Shown: positions 9,106-18,308, counted from the stretch's first letter. The stretch is 64,000 bases of DNA from Arcobacter acticola (GCF_013177675.1 NZ_CP042652.1:2418001-2482000), one strand, 5' to 3'. Notes: generated from the letters alone by a model not told the origin. Program-made: numbers and translations.

Positions 9106-9667
9106 ATAAATCAACTAAAGCTTTAAATGTAACTCCACATCTTCCTATATTTTCTATTTTAATATGATTTCTTTCATTAATTCTATCATCATCAATATAT
9201 TGATATTTTAACTCTAAAACAACAGGTGTTGTATCTCCTGGGATTTCATATGTATCATAATATTCACAAAATAAAGCACTTTGAGAAGATGCTATCATAG
9301 GAGGGTAACCTTCCATTACATTTTTTACATCAATTTCAAATTTTTCGATTTCACTTACTTCTTTTCCAAGTGGAGTTGCACATTTTTGTACTTGATCAAC
9401 ATTCTCTTTATTTACAAAACAAATAGTTGCTTTTTTTGTTTTTAAAATATTTGCCAATGAATCCTTTGGACTACCATCTTCTTTTATTCCAATAGCAACA
9501 ATTAATAGTGCAGGGTTAGAAGAAATAGGAATAAAATAAGAAAATGGTGCTGCGTTTAATACACCATCATCATCTGTTACAATCCAAGCAATTGGTCGTG
9601 GAATTACAGTTCCTGACATAATTTTATATCTATTTAAATCGTCAATATCTTTATAATCTAAAATCAT
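9104..9667 (-). CDS. flavin reductase family protein (FMN-binding split barrel)
   Basis: 187 residues. The N-terminal segment YKIMSGTVIPRPIAWIVT with NAAPFSYF is the typical signature of the flavin-reductase-like/flavoredoxin family, which binds FMN and reduces free flavin or acts as an electron carrier. A GDTTPVVLEL and IGRCG near the C-terminus also fit the family. Probably cytoplasmic. It follows the 74-residue gene by 12 bases and so likely shares a transcript with the MFS exporter upstream. Confidence 0.85.
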   Translation of the reverse strand: MILDYKDIDDLNRYKIMSGTVIPRPIAWIVTDDDGVLNAAPFSYFIPISSNPALLIVAIGIKEDGSPKDSLANILKTKKATICFVNKENVDQVQKCATPLGKEVSEIEKFEIDVKNVMEGYPPMIASSQSALFCEYYDTYEIPGDTTPVVLELKYQYIDDDRINERNHIKIENIGRCGVTFKALVDL

Positions 9668-9679
9668 TTATTTCCCTTT

Positions 9680-9904
9680 TTATAATTTAAATTCTTGATC
9701 AACATTCTTAGCTGTTACTTCACCTTTTAAAGTTAAGTATGAATCAGAAATAAACTCTTCACTTCTAAGTTTTTTCAGTAATCTTTTACCCTCTTTTAAA
9801 GAGAATAAATTTGTATTTTCTAGTTTTAAGACCACATCATTTAAAGTCTCATCAGACTCTTTTTTTAATATTGCAAGTAATAAAACTTTTTCAACTATAT
9901 CCAT
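9680..9904 (-). CDS. small conserved hypothetical protein
   Basis: 74 residues, soluble, with no cysteine. The pattern (MDIVEKVLLLAILKK, then EGKRLLKKLRSEEFI, then YLTLKGEVTA) resembles a minimal winged-helix fold of a DNA-binding or adaptor protein, but I do not recognise a named family. It overlaps the end of the MFS gene by 10 bases, which suggests translational coupling. Confidence 0.6.
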   Translation of the reverse strand: MDIVEKVLLLAILKKESDETLNDVVLKLENTNLFSLKEGKRLLKKLRSEEFISDSYLTLKGEVTAKNVDQEFKL

Positions 9905-11076
9905 TTTAATATCCTTGTGTAGTAAAAAGCAAAAGCTAAAAATCCTAGCCCTAAAAGAATGGTAATTATATCAACAGAAGTTAAACTTGCCATTAAGCCA
10001 ATAAACAAAGTTGTAACAACACATGAGAGCATAAAGAACATATCGTTATAAGAAATTACTCTTCCTATATATCTTTCATCACAATTATCTTGTAATAAAG
10101 CATAAGTAAATGACCATAAAGTCGTTGTACTAAGACCTACAATAAATAATGCAATTAATGAAATATAAAAATTGCTTTGCATAAATCCCCATAAAATTAT
10201 TGATAATCCTTGAAATATCAATAAATAGTGTAAGTTCTCTTTAGTAACATATTTTGATAAAAACACAGGTCCAAACATTAAAGCAACAGCTCTAACTGCA
10301 TTTGATAAACCAATTGCAAGGGGAACAGAAATAATATACTTATACTCATTTTTTGCCAAAATAGTAATCAATGCATCAAAGGAAGTCAATCCAACACATG
10401 AATGTAAAAAAATTAAATGAAGCATGATTTTATTGTTTTTTATATAGATAAATCCATCTTTTATTAGTTTCATAAAATTATCAGTTGCAGTACTAGCTTT
10501 TACTACAAAATCAATTCTTATAAAAACAATTAATGCAATAGTAAAAATTATAGCATCAATCATAAAAGCTGTTTTTACACCATACCAATTAACTATAAAA
10601 CCGCTTATTCCCATACCCGCTGCATAAGTAAATGACCATATAATAGAGTGGATTTCATTTGCCATTTGTAAAGGTTTACCCTTAAGAAGTTTAGATAAAA
10701 GAGACATCTCTGTTGAAAAGAACATAGAAGCAGCACTCATTCTAATAAAAATCAAAATCATTAAAAGCCAAATTTCACTTTTATCATCAATTGTTAAAAA
10801 TAAAATAGTCATTATTAGTTCTATTAAAATCAATAAAGTCATTAAAGGTTTGATTTTTACCCTATCTATTATTGCACCTGAAAAAGGAGCAATTAAAATA
10901 GCTGGTAAGAAATGCATTGCAGTTACTATTGAAATTGCCATTTCACTTGAACCAAAGTTAACAAGCATTGTGTAGATTGCAACATTAGAAAACCACGCAC
11001 CAAAATATGCGATAAACTGAACTAAAGATAAATCCCTAATAATCTTATGTTCAGCAAAAAGTTTACGATAGTTCAA
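9895..11076 (-). CDS. MFS transporter
   Basis: Inner-membrane major facilitator of about 393 residues with 10-12 hydrophobic helices, beginning SLVQFIAYFGAWFSNVAIY and with the loop GAIIDRVKIKPLM typical of the MFS A-motif region. The first ATG would lie at 11130 inside the preceding gene; I prefer the TTG at 11076, which has GGTGGA just upstream, starts LNYRKLFAEHKI like related exporters, and overlaps the oxidoreductase stop by a few bases. Drug or metabolite efflux is likely; substrate unknown. Confidence 0.85.
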   Translation of the reverse strand: MNYRKLFAEHKIIRDLSLVQFIAYFGAWFSNVAIYTMLVNFGSSEMAISIVTAMHFLPAILIAPFSGAIIDRVKIKPLMTLLILIELIMTILFLTIDDKSEIWLLMILIFIRMSAASMFFSTEMSLLSKLLKGKPLQMANEIHSIIWSFTYAAGMGISGFIVNWYGVKTAFMIDAIIFTIALIVFIRIDFVVKASTATDNFMKLIKDGFIYIKNNKIMLHLIFLHSCVGLTSFDALITILAKNEYKYIISVPLAIGLSNAVRAVALMFGPVFLSKYVTKENLHYLLIFQGLSIILWGFMQSNFYISLIALFIVGLSTTTLWSFTYALLQDNCDERYIGRVISYNDMFFMLSCVVTTLFIGLMASLTSVDIITILLGLGFLAFAFYYTRILKWI

Positions 11077-12772
11077 TTTCCACCAATACTTCTTGATACA
11101 TCGCAGAATTTGAGCTTTCATCTTCATCAAAAGGAGTTAAATAGTTTGCATTTTTGTTTCCTGCAAATAAAAATACACAATCACTTTTAATATCGTCATT
11201 TATTTTTACAATAAATTTTGCACTTCCATATTTTGATGAGATAGTAACATTATCATTATCTTTAAAATTTGTTGATGAATGTAAATAAACAAAATCATCT
11301 TTTGCAAATTGAGAATTTAAAGAATTTTTACTTTTTGCTGTTATAAAATAAAAATTATCTGATGTTTTATCTTTATATAAAGGCTCAATTTCTACTTCTT
11401 CAATAAATTCAAAAGTATCAAAATCTTTTAAATCAGGTTTATGATTTGCATAATATGAAATAACTTCATCTTCATCTTTTAATTTATCAAAATTAAACTT
11501 CTCTAAAAGATAGTTTGCCAATTCATATTCACTAATACTGTTTTCATTTTTAGGAACTACTACTTCTGAAATTGCTTTAAATTCATGACCATAAGATAAT
11601 CTTACATCTTTTTTTGATAAAAAAGAACTTGAAGGAATTATTAAATCTGCATATTCACAAGTATCATTTAAAGTTGTACCAAAATAAACCACAAAAGATT
11701 TTTTCAATCCTTCTTTTACTTTAGCACTATTTGGAGCAGAAACAGCTGGATTTCCACCTTGAATAAAAACTAAGTCAAATGAAGCAAAATCAGTTTTAGC
11801 AACAGAAACTTTTTTATTACTTCCTTTTATTTCAAACTGCTTTTTATAACCATATGCAGAATCACTTAAATACCAAACTCCACCTGCATCTTGTTTATGA
11901 TATCCCATATAAGCAGCAAAAGAATCAATACATCTCATTATTTGAGCGCCTTCAAAATACTTTTGAACCCCAAGACCTAACATGATAGCAACTTTTTTAC
12001 CTTCAATTAAATCAAAGAAATCATTAACTTGAGAAAGAGGAACTCCTGTTGTTGCTTCATAAGAAACAACTGGTCTATTTCTTGATATATCAAAAAACCA
12101 ATCAGCACCTGTGCCAAATTCTTCTATAAAATCTCTATCTTCCAAATCTTGCATATGTGCAAATCTTGTAAATAATAAAGCCAATTCATAATCTGTTTTT
12201 GGATTATTTTGCATATGTATTTTTGATTTTTTTGCTATATCTGTGCAAATTGGATCTATTGTTACAAATGTTTTATCTTTAACTAAATTGTACATATGAG
12301 AAGAAGTTACTGAGAAATTTCTTCCCCAAACGATAATAATATCTGCATCTATAAGCTTTTGGATTGGTGGATTTATAACATTTTGTCTTCCAGCTTTAAT
12401 TCCAGCTCCTCCACCTCCATCACACAAACTTCCTTTTGTTAAGGTTGAACCATATTGTGTAAAAAATTTTTTTGTAGAGCTTTGCATAAGGCCTAAGTTT
12501 CCGCTTCCTGTGTAAAAAAGAGTTTTTGCAGGTGTAGTTGATTTAAGTTTATCAAGTAAAATATTTAAAGATTCATCTAAAGAAATAGTTTTACCTTGAA
12601 ATAATGAATTTTGAAGATTTTCTTCTTTTAATAAGTTTGCAAAATTAACACAAAGTTTGCCATTTGTAACAAAATTTTCTTTTGAGCCTTTTATATTCCC
12701 GTCATACATTTGACCTTGACAGGCATCATAGCAGTCCATAGGACATGCTACTTTGTTTTTATTTGAACTCAA
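11063..12772 (-). CDS. molybdopterin-dependent oxidoreductase
   Basis: 569 residues. The N-terminus has CPMDCYDACQG followed by GKLC near residue 41, the four-cysteine pattern of the [4Fe-4S] domain of DMSO-reductase-family enzymes. Further on come IIIVWGRNFSVTSSHMYN, MLGLGVQKY and FIQGGNPAVSAPN, segments that bind the bis-MGD cofactor. There is no twin-arginine signal, so the enzyme is probably cytoplasmic. It is shorter than formate dehydrogenase or Nar subunits (700-1000) and belongs with the short anaerobic-dehydrogenase group; substrate unknown. Its start overlaps the end of the upstream adaptor gene by 14 bases. Confidence 0.85.
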   Translation of the reverse strand: MSSNKNKVACPMDCYDACQGQMYDGNIKGSKENFVTNGKLCVNFANLLKEENLQNSLFQGKTISLDESLNILLDKLKSTTPAKTLFYTGSGNLGLMQSSTKKFFTQYGSTLTKGSLCDGGGGAGIKAGRQNVINPPIQKLIDADIIIVWGRNFSVTSSHMYNLVKDKTFVTIDPICTDIAKKSKIHMQNNPKTDYELALLFTRFAHMQDLEDRDFIEEFGTGADWFFDISRNRPVVSYEATTGVPLSQVNDFFDLIEGKKVAIMLGLGVQKYFEGAQIMRCIDSFAAYMGYHKQDAGGVWYLSDSAYGYKKQFEIKGSNKKVSVAKTDFASFDLVFIQGGNPAVSAPNSAKVKEGLKKSFVVYFGTTLNDTCEYADLIIPSSSFLSKKDVRLSYGHEFKAISEVVVPKNENSISEYELANYLLEKFNFDKLKDEDEVISYYANHKPDLKDFDTFEFIEEVEIEPLYKDKTSDNFYFITAKSKNSLNSQFAKDDFVYLHSSTNFKDNDNVTISSKYGSAKFIVKINDDIKSDCVFLFAGNKNANYLTPFDEDESSNSAMYQEVLVEIELS

Positions 12773-13466
12773 TTTTTACCAACCTTGAAAATGTTTTTAC
12801 ATTATTTACAATTAATTCAACTTTATATGAAGAAATATTCACAGAATCAGCTACATCATATATTTTTGAAATTTTAGTATCACTTTTTATACCATCTAAA
12901 AAAATCTCTTTATTTTTTATCTCATCTATTTGTGCAATTGGAACAAATATTTCTAATTTACCTTTTGATAAATCTTTTGATTCATAAAGTAAAGTTCCAG
13001 CATTTACATAGTCACCTTCTTTTACTGCAATATTAAAAATATAGTTAGATTTTTCAACTAATTTCTTATTTGAAATTGTATCCTTTAAAGTTTCTATTTT
13101 TATTATCATATCTGATCTTGAAGATTCTAAATTAATCACTTTTAATTTTTGAGTGTCTTTTTCAAATGCTGATTTTGATGAAACTTGATTTAATCTATTG
13201 TAATTGTTGTTTTCTATTTTTATCATTTCATCAATATATTTCAGTTTATTTCTTGATTGCTCTAAATCAACTTTATTAACTTCTGAATCAATTTCTATTA
13301 TTGTTGAATTATTAGCCTTTGAGCCTTCAATTTGTGAATTTGAGTATATAACTTTACCTGAAACTGCCGCTTTAACTTGAAAGCTATCTATTGGTTCTAA
13401 TTTTGCATAATATTCGCTTGCAAAGATTGAAGTAATTGTAAATAAAAACATCCATATGATTTTCAT
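12759..13466 (-). CDS. periplasmic HlyD/RND-adaptor-like protein
   Basis: 235 residues with a signal peptide (MKIIWMFLFTITSIFA, cleavage before SEYY). The mature part begins with a lipoyl-like half (VKAAVSGKVIYSNSQIEG), has a central coiled coil with EKDTQKLKVINLESSRSDM, then a second lipoyl half (IAVKEGDYVNAGTLLYES). This is the order of membrane-fusion adaptor proteins, though shorter than RND partners (350-400) and with no pump gene adjacent. It is in an operon with BatD upstream (10-base gap). What it connects is unclear. Confidence 0.7.
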   Translation of the reverse strand: MKIIWMFLFTITSIFASEYYAKLEPIDSFQVKAAVSGKVIYSNSQIEGSKANNSTIIEIDSEVNKVDLEQSRNKLKYIDEMIKIENNNYNRLNQVSSKSAFEKDTQKLKVINLESSRSDMIIKIETLKDTISNKKLVEKSNYIFNIAVKEGDYVNAGTLLYESKDLSKGKLEIFVPIAQIDEIKNKEIFLDGIKSDTKISKIYDVADSVNISSYKVELIVNNVKTFSRLVKIEFK

Positions 13467-13476
13467 TAATTTATCC

Positions 13477-14940
13477 TTATAATTTTAATTCTTTTAAAGT
13501 TTTAATAATCTCTTTTTTCAAAGAGTCAATATCTTTTGTTTTTTCTAATTCAAAAATATATGCATCTAATTTTACATCTATTTTTAAATAAACAGCCAAT
13601 ATTTTTAGTAATTCATCTTTTGTTTTTGACTCTTTAACTTTTTTTACTAATGGTTTATCTTCTTGTTTTTTTCTTTTTGAAGTTATAACATAAAAATATA
13701 AACTTATTATTAATATAGAAAAAGCTATTCCTAAAAAGAAGAAAATAATTCTATCTAAAGTTGAAGTTTGTTCAACAACTTTTATAATCTCTTTTGGCTT
13801 TTCTTCTGGCAATATTTTTTCTGTTGCTTTTTCTAAAAGAACTTCTTTTTTAATTTCTTCATCTAAAACTTCAATATTAAAACTATTTGTTTGTTTACTT
13901 ATTACTTTTGATAAGTTTTTATCAAAATAATCTAGTTTAATACTTGGAATTGTAAAAGACCTATTCGCAATAATTGAATATACTTTTTCCCATTCACCTT
14001 TATATTCATTATTTAAAATTTGAGTTTTAACAAGTGGTTTATTTTCATAAATTGTTACATCATCAATAGGAATTTTAATATCAGGAATATCATCAATATT
14101 TCCAGATCCTATTATATTTAATTTAAAAGAAACCGCTTCACCTTTTTTTACTATTTGTTTATCAACAGAAGCACTTATTTCAAAATTTCCAATTAAATTA
14201 GTATTTGCCGGTAAATTTTTAATATTAAAATTTAATTCATTTGAATATATTTTTTTATTTCTTGTAGAAGAGAAAACTGAATAAGAACTATTATCCATTA
14301 CTTGGGCATTGATGCCAAGAGCTTCTATTTTTTGACTACCCTCTTTTAATGCAAACATCAAAAACTTTATTTCAAAAACAGTAAAATCACCCTCTTCATA
14401 TTTTTTAGTATTATCAATCTGCTTGTACCAAAAATTTTCGAAACTTGGTTTATCAAAAGATAAATCAAGAATATCAAGATCTTTTTTATATTTAAAAACC
14501 ATTGTTAAAATAAAATTCTCACCAATATATAAATCATTATTATTAGTTTTTATACTAAAATCAAAAAGAGAAGATTGTGTTTTTGAAGCTTTTTGTATAC
14601 TAATTTTTTCTTCATTTGTTTTATAGTTTTTTCCATCTATATCTACTTCAAAAGAAGGTAAAATGAAATCCTTTATTGGATAAAAAGAATAAGTTTTTTT
14701 TATTTTTTTTGTTACTTTTCCATTAATGATATTGGTTGATGTTATGCTTGAAATTTCTTGCACTGCTTTACCATCAATTAAAGGTATACTTGGAAAAGTT
14801 ATATTGTTTCCATATGCTTCTAAAACAAAAATAAAAGCTTCATTCTTAACTATATTATTTGAAGGAAGATATAATTTTACATTTCCATAAAGTGTATTTA
14901 CAAAGAAAAGAAATAATCCAATAAATTTAAATATCTTCAT
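13477..14940 (-). CDS. batD: BatD family protein
   Basis: 487 residues: signal peptide (MKIFKFIGLFLFFVNTLYG), beta-rich periplasmic domains with repeated N-x-D-L-Y-I-G-E-N-F and KKGEAVSFKLNIIGSGN segments, and one membrane helix near residue 400 (IIFFFLGIAFSILIISLYFY) with a charged cytoplasmic tail. This is the layout of BatD/BAM proteins of the aerotolerance (Bat) cluster, which usually work with VWA-domain proteins BatA/BatB; those are not in the window. The start abuts the flhA stop (TAA-G-ATG). Confidence 0.82.
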   Translation of the reverse strand: MKIFKFIGLFLFFVNTLYGNVKLYLPSNNIVKNEAFIFVLEAYGNNITFPSIPLIDGKAVQEISSITSTNIINGKVTKKIKKTYSFYPIKDFILPSFEVDIDGKNYKTNEEKISIQKASKTQSSLFDFSIKTNNNDLYIGENFILTMVFKYKKDLDILDLSFDKPSFENFWYKQIDNTKKYEEGDFTVFEIKFLMFALKEGSQKIEALGINAQVMDNSSYSVFSSTRNKKIYSNELNFNIKNLPANTNLIGNFEISASVDKQIVKKGEAVSFKLNIIGSGNIDDIPDIKIPIDDVTIYENKPLVKTQILNNEYKGEWEKVYSIIANRSFTIPSIKLDYFDKNLSKVISKQTNSFNIEVLDEEIKKEVLLEKATEKILPEEKPKEIIKVVEQTSTLDRIIFFFLGIAFSILIISLYFYVITSKRKKQEDKPLVKKVKESKTKDELLKILAVYLKIDVKLDAYIFELEKTKDIDSLKKEIIKTLKELKL

Positions 14941-14941
14941 C

Positions 14942-15113
14942 TTAGAACTCTAATGTTCCTTCAATAGCAAAGTTTGCTTTTGAATCAAGTTCAGCATGTG
15001 ATAAAACAGAAACTTGTAAACCAAATTTTTCATAAATTTCAGAAATTCTTTTTCTAAGTATTGGATCAACAACCATAGTAATTTTTGAGAAACCTTTTAC
15101 CCTAATAATTCCA
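14942..15113 (-). pseudogene. flhA: 3' remnant of flhA (flagellar export gate), cut by IS1380
   Basis: About 57 codons open to the IS boundary, reading VKGFSKITMVVDPILRKRIS, then EIYEKFGLQVSVLSHAELD and ending EGTLEF. The VLSxxEL motif with a following beta strand is the C-terminal end of FlhA, the export-gate component of the flagellar type III apparatus. The remaining ~640 residues are missing from this window. Identification rests on a short tail and could be wrong. Confidence 0.6.
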
Positions 15114-16680
15114 TACTAAATTAGACAACAAGCCGACTTGCTCTATAATTAGGTACTTTAAAGCGAAAAAGTTACACCTAAAACTTTCACCTACTGGGTG
15201 TAACTTTTTCTAACTCAGGATTAGATTATGGCACAGACTATCTTAAATTTCAAACTACAATCCACAAACGAAAAATTAACTCCTAGAACAGGTGTAGCAA
15301 TATTTGGGGAGTATCTCAAAGGTATAAACCTTGAGAGTCTTTGCAATACAAACCTTCCTTTAGCTAAACATCCAAACGGATATACTCCGTTTGAATTTAT
15401 TTATCCATTGATTCTAATGCTTCACAGTGGGGGTAGAGTTCTTGATGATATTAAAGAGATACGATTAGATACAGCACTCTCAACACTTCTAAAAATGGAT
15501 AATATTCCAACAGCATCAGCGTTCACAAAATATCTTCATAAGCATAAGACTATCGGGGAAGATGGAATAAGAAAGATCAACAAACAGTTCTTAAAAAGAT
15601 TTCTAAAAAGTATCAAAAGTGAAGAGCTTATCTTAGACATAGATGCTACATTTATTGAAGCACATAAAAATACTGCAAAGTGGTCTTATAAAAATGCACC
15701 TGGTTATATGCCTATGGTTGGACATATTAATGGCGGATATGTAATTGATGTTGATTTCAAAGAGGGTAATGAGGCACCTGCAAGCAAAAACTTAGAGTTT
15801 ATCAAGCAGTGCCAAGGACAACTTCCAATCGGAGTAAAGTTTGATAGGTTTCGTGCTGATAGTGCTTCGTATCAAGCTGCTATTTTTAACCACTGCGATA
15901 AAGAAAATATTCTTTTTACTGTAACAGCTAAAAAGAACAAGAATGTATTTGATTCAATCAAAGATATTAAAGATGATACATGGCAATTTTTTTCCAAAAG
16001 AGAGAAAGTTTCAGAGTTTACACATACAATGCAAGATACAGATAATGCTTTTCGGATGATAGTAATTAAAAAAGATATAACACCGATTCTTCCGACAATG
16101 GAGGAGTATATATCGGATGAAGTGATGATGCAATATCAAGATGAGATTTATTACTGTATTGCTACAAATGATAATGATTTAAGCTCTGAAGAGATTATTA
16201 AACTTCATCGTCAACGTGGTGAAACAAGTGAGAACAAGATTAAAGAGTTAAAGAATGGCTTTAATATGAGTTATCTTCCAACATCCAACACACAAGCAAA
16301 TGCCTTTTACTTTGCCATTGGTACTTTAGCATATAATCTGTTTTTACTATTCAAACAGATTTTAGACTCTAATATGCAAAAACATACAGTAAAAACAATC
16401 AGATACAAGCTTTATAATATCGCAGGTAAAGTAGTTTCACATGCCAGAGAGATAACTCTAAAAGTTAATGAACAGTTTAAAGAATTGTTACAAAACATCA
16501 GATACAGAGCTTATGAAGAGAGCTTACAATGACAGCTAAAAACTTAAAAATCCTATTTTTCAATAAAATAACAACAGGATACTATCGCCTGAAAAACTGT
16601 AAATCTCGCAAAAAGTACCAATATCTCATTAAAATTGGAGTCAAAAAATGTGAAGTATAATTTTATAGCCTAATTTAGTA
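15114..16680 (+). mobile_element. IS1380-family element
   Basis: About 1.57 kb with short terminal inverted repeats TACTAAATTAG (15114-15124) and CTAATTTAGTA (16670-16680). It encodes one DDE transposase. No matching target duplication is visible at the ends (left flank CCA, right flank TTTTT), and the genes on either side are different flagellar genes, which suggests a deletion or recombination after insertion. Confidence 0.8.
15228..16532 (+). CDS. IS1380-family transposase
   Basis: 434 residues. The DDE residues appear in LDIDATFIE, FRADSASYQ and ETSENKIKELKNGFNM; the last segment, with the conserved asparagine-rich EN-K-IKE helix, is typical of IS1380. The C-terminus ends with the usual helical RLY-IAGKVV-HAR region. 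The start at 15228 follows a purine-rich AGGATTAG. Full length and apparently functional. Confidence 0.9.
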   Translation: MAQTILNFKLQSTNEKLTPRTGVAIFGEYLKGINLESLCNTNLPLAKHPNGYTPFEFIYPLILMLHSGGRVLDDIKEIRLDTALSTLLKMDNIPTASAFTKYLHKHKTIGEDGIRKINKQFLKRFLKSIKSEELILDIDATFIEAHKNTAKWSYKNAPGYMPMVGHINGGYVIDVDFKEGNEAPASKNLEFIKQCQGQLPIGVKFDRFRADSASYQAAIFNHCDKENILFTVTAKKNKNVFDSIKDIKDDTWQFFSKREKVSEFTHTMQDTDNAFRMIVIKKDITPILPTMEEYISDEVMMQYQDEIYYCIATNDNDLSSEEIIKLHRQRGETSENKIKELKNGFNMSYLPTSNTQANAFYFAIGTLAYNLFLLFKQILDSNMQKHTVKTIRYKLYNIAGKVVSHAREITLKVNEQFKELLQNIRYRAYEESLQ

Positions 16681-16683
16681 TTT

Positions 16684-16845
16684 TTATTCTGAAAAAATTG
16701 ATATTTTTTTACAAGTAAAGAGCAGAAATTGTACTATGGATTTATTTGGGTTTGTATTTACATTTGCTAAATTATTACTAACTTGATCTAAACGATTAAT
16801 TTGATTAATCATCGATGCAGCAAGAGGATAAGTACCTTGGTTCAT
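16684..16845 (-). pseudogene. flgF: 5' remnant of a flgF-like flagellar rod gene
   Basis: MNQGTYPLAASMINQINRLD followed by QVSNNLANVNTN is the N-terminal rod-protein signature (S-N-N-L-A-N-x-N-T) of FlgF/FlgG-type basal-body proteins. After residue 32 the homology stops and 21 unrelated codons lead to a stop just short of the IS1380 end. The start is 3 bases after the cheZ stop, so it was the next gene of a cheY-cheZ-flgF transcript. Confidence 0.7.
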
Positions 16846-16848
16846 TAA

Positions 16849-17922
16849 CTATTCCTTATGATCTGAAAATTCAGTAATTAATTTCTCTAAATCATCTCCA
16901 GCTAAATCAGTTGAATGATCACCATGAATATGTTTTGCAACAGCAACATTACTAGCTGTTCCATCATCTTCAAATAAATTATTTAAATACATAGACAATT
17001 TTCTAATAACAGACATTACACGTTCTATTTTTTGTCTATTAATATCATTGAATTGCATTAATTCCATAGCTTGAAAAATTTGAGCGTCTTCAGTACTAGA
17101 TTGTAGTTTTAAATTATTTAAAGTTGTTGAAACAGTCTTAATATTATTTAAGTGTTCTTCAAAAACCTCAATATTAGGAAATTTATTATTCAATGATTCC
17201 AATAAACTAGTTTGTGAAGCAATAAATGATTCCATTGATTTAATAGAGTTTCTAAGCTCATTATTATTGTCTAAAGTTAAACTTAACACATCAAATATTT
17301 GAGAAACTTTTTCTTCAGAATCATTAGCAACTTGATTTAATTGACTAACTACTTTGGTATCTTTTTCAACGGGAAGAGGGAATACTCCTTCTTCAATTCT
17401 TGAAGAAGTCCAATCTTTTGCTACATCTTCATCACTTCTAGTTTCTTTTTTTTCACTTATGTCTTTTTCTTTTAAAGAGTTTTCTTTAACCTCAATTTTT
17501 GGGGCCTCTTCAACAGTAAGATTTTCTAAATCAACTTGTTCTTCTGGTTTAACTTCATCTTCAAGTTTATCCAAAGAATCTAAATCTAAGTCTTCTAAAG
17601 AATCTTCTTCATCTTCTTCTTCAAATTTAGAAGAAGAGTTAGTTTCAATATCATGTAGTAATTGTTCAATTTCATCTGTTTTTACACGAGATTCTTCTTT
17701 TTTACTAATTATGTCTTTTGAATCATCGATAGTAACCCTACTATCTTCTTCACTTTTTGACTTAGAATCTACTTTTTTATAATCTTCAGTTTGTGCTAAT
17801 AACTCTTCAATTTCTTGTGTGTTTACTTTTGTTTTTTCAGACGATTCCTCAGAATCTGTTGCATCATCGTCAATATCTAAACCACTCATTAAAGCTTCAA
17901 TTTCTTCCTGACTCATACTCAT
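16849..17922 (-). CDS. cheZ: epsilon-type CheZ, CheY-P phosphatase
   Basis: 357 residues. The C-terminal helical half contains MELMQFNDINRQKIERV, matching the catalytic D-x3-Q of CheZ (here D293 and Q297; E. coli D143 and Q147), inside a long four-helix-bundle region, and it follows cheY by 14 bases. The N-terminal ~190 residues are acidic and low-complexity and carry three FliM-N-like peptides: SQEEIEALMSG (4-14), TQEIEELLAQ (35-44) and TDEIEQLLHD (82-91). Remote CheZ homologues of this type are known from Helicobacter. It is expected to dephosphorylate CheY-P in the cytoplasm; the repeated peptides may bind CheY or dock to the motor. Confidence 0.8.
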   Translation of the reverse strand: MSMSQEEIEALMSGLDIDDDATDSEESSEKTKVNTQEIEELLAQTEDYKKVDSKSKSEEDSRVTIDDSKDIISKKEESRVKTDEIEQLLHDIETNSSSKFEEEDEEDSLEDLDLDSLDKLEDEVKPEEQVDLENLTVEEAPKIEVKENSLKEKDISEKKETRSDEDVAKDWTSSRIEEGVFPLPVEKDTKVVSQLNQVANDSEEKVSQIFDVLSLTLDNNNELRNSIKSMESFIASQTSLLESLNNKFPNIEVFEEHLNNIKTVSTTLNNLKLQSSTEDAQIFQAMELMQFNDINRQKIERVMSVIRKLSMYLNNLFEDDGTASNVAVAKHIHGDHSTDLAGDDLEKLITEFSDHKE

Positions 17923-17936
17923 GATAAGGCCTTATA

Positions 17937-18308
17937 TTATTTTTTTAATACACCATCAAGTTTTTCTTTTAAAACCTCTGCATTGAAGGGTTTAACTATA
18001 TAGTTGTTCACTCCTGCTTTTAATGCTATTATAACCTCACCTTTGCCACCTTCAGTTGTAATCATAATGATTGGTGTTTTTTGGTGTGTCCCTTCTGATC
18101 TAACTTTTTTAACAAGCTCTAAACCATTCATATTTGGCATATTCCAGTCTGTTAATATTACATCATAATGACTTTCACTAAGTAACTTCCATGCTTTTAC
18201 ACCATCTTCAGCTTCGTCAAAATTATCTTTAGCAAATCCTAATTGCATAACTACATTTCCAATGATTCTTCTCATTGTAGAGCTATCATCAACTATCAGA
18301 ATTTTCAT
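17937..18308 (-). CDS. cheY: chemotaxis response regulator CheY
   Basis: 123 residues, a single receiver domain. D7/D8 (acidic pocket), D54 in ILTDWNMPNMNG (phosphorylation site), T84 and K106 in YIVKPF are all present, at a constant offset of three from E. coli CheY. No output domain, so it acts on the flagellar switch. It is first in the minus-strand cheY-cheZ-flgF unit and is divergent from flgG across 160 bases. Confidence 0.95.
   Translation of the reverse strand: MKILIVDDSSTMRRIIGNVVMQLGFAKDNFDEAEDGVKAWKLLSESHYDVILTDWNMPNMNGLELVKKVRSEGTHQKTPIIMITTEGGKGEVIIALKAGVNNYIVKPFNAEVLKEKLDGVLKK

Noticed and set aside
15100-16700. A 4-bp target duplication around IS1380
   Set aside because: Flanks CATA/TATT do not match in any alignment tried; reported instead as lacking a duplication.
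16684-16845. The 53-residue ORF as a real small gene
   Set aside because: The first 32 residues are a rod-protein N-terminus and the rest is unrelated, so it is a truncated flgF.
17354-17782. 142-residue serine-rich plus-strand ORF
   Set aside because: Antisense of the acidic, Ser/Glu-rich CheZ tail; the composition is an artefact.
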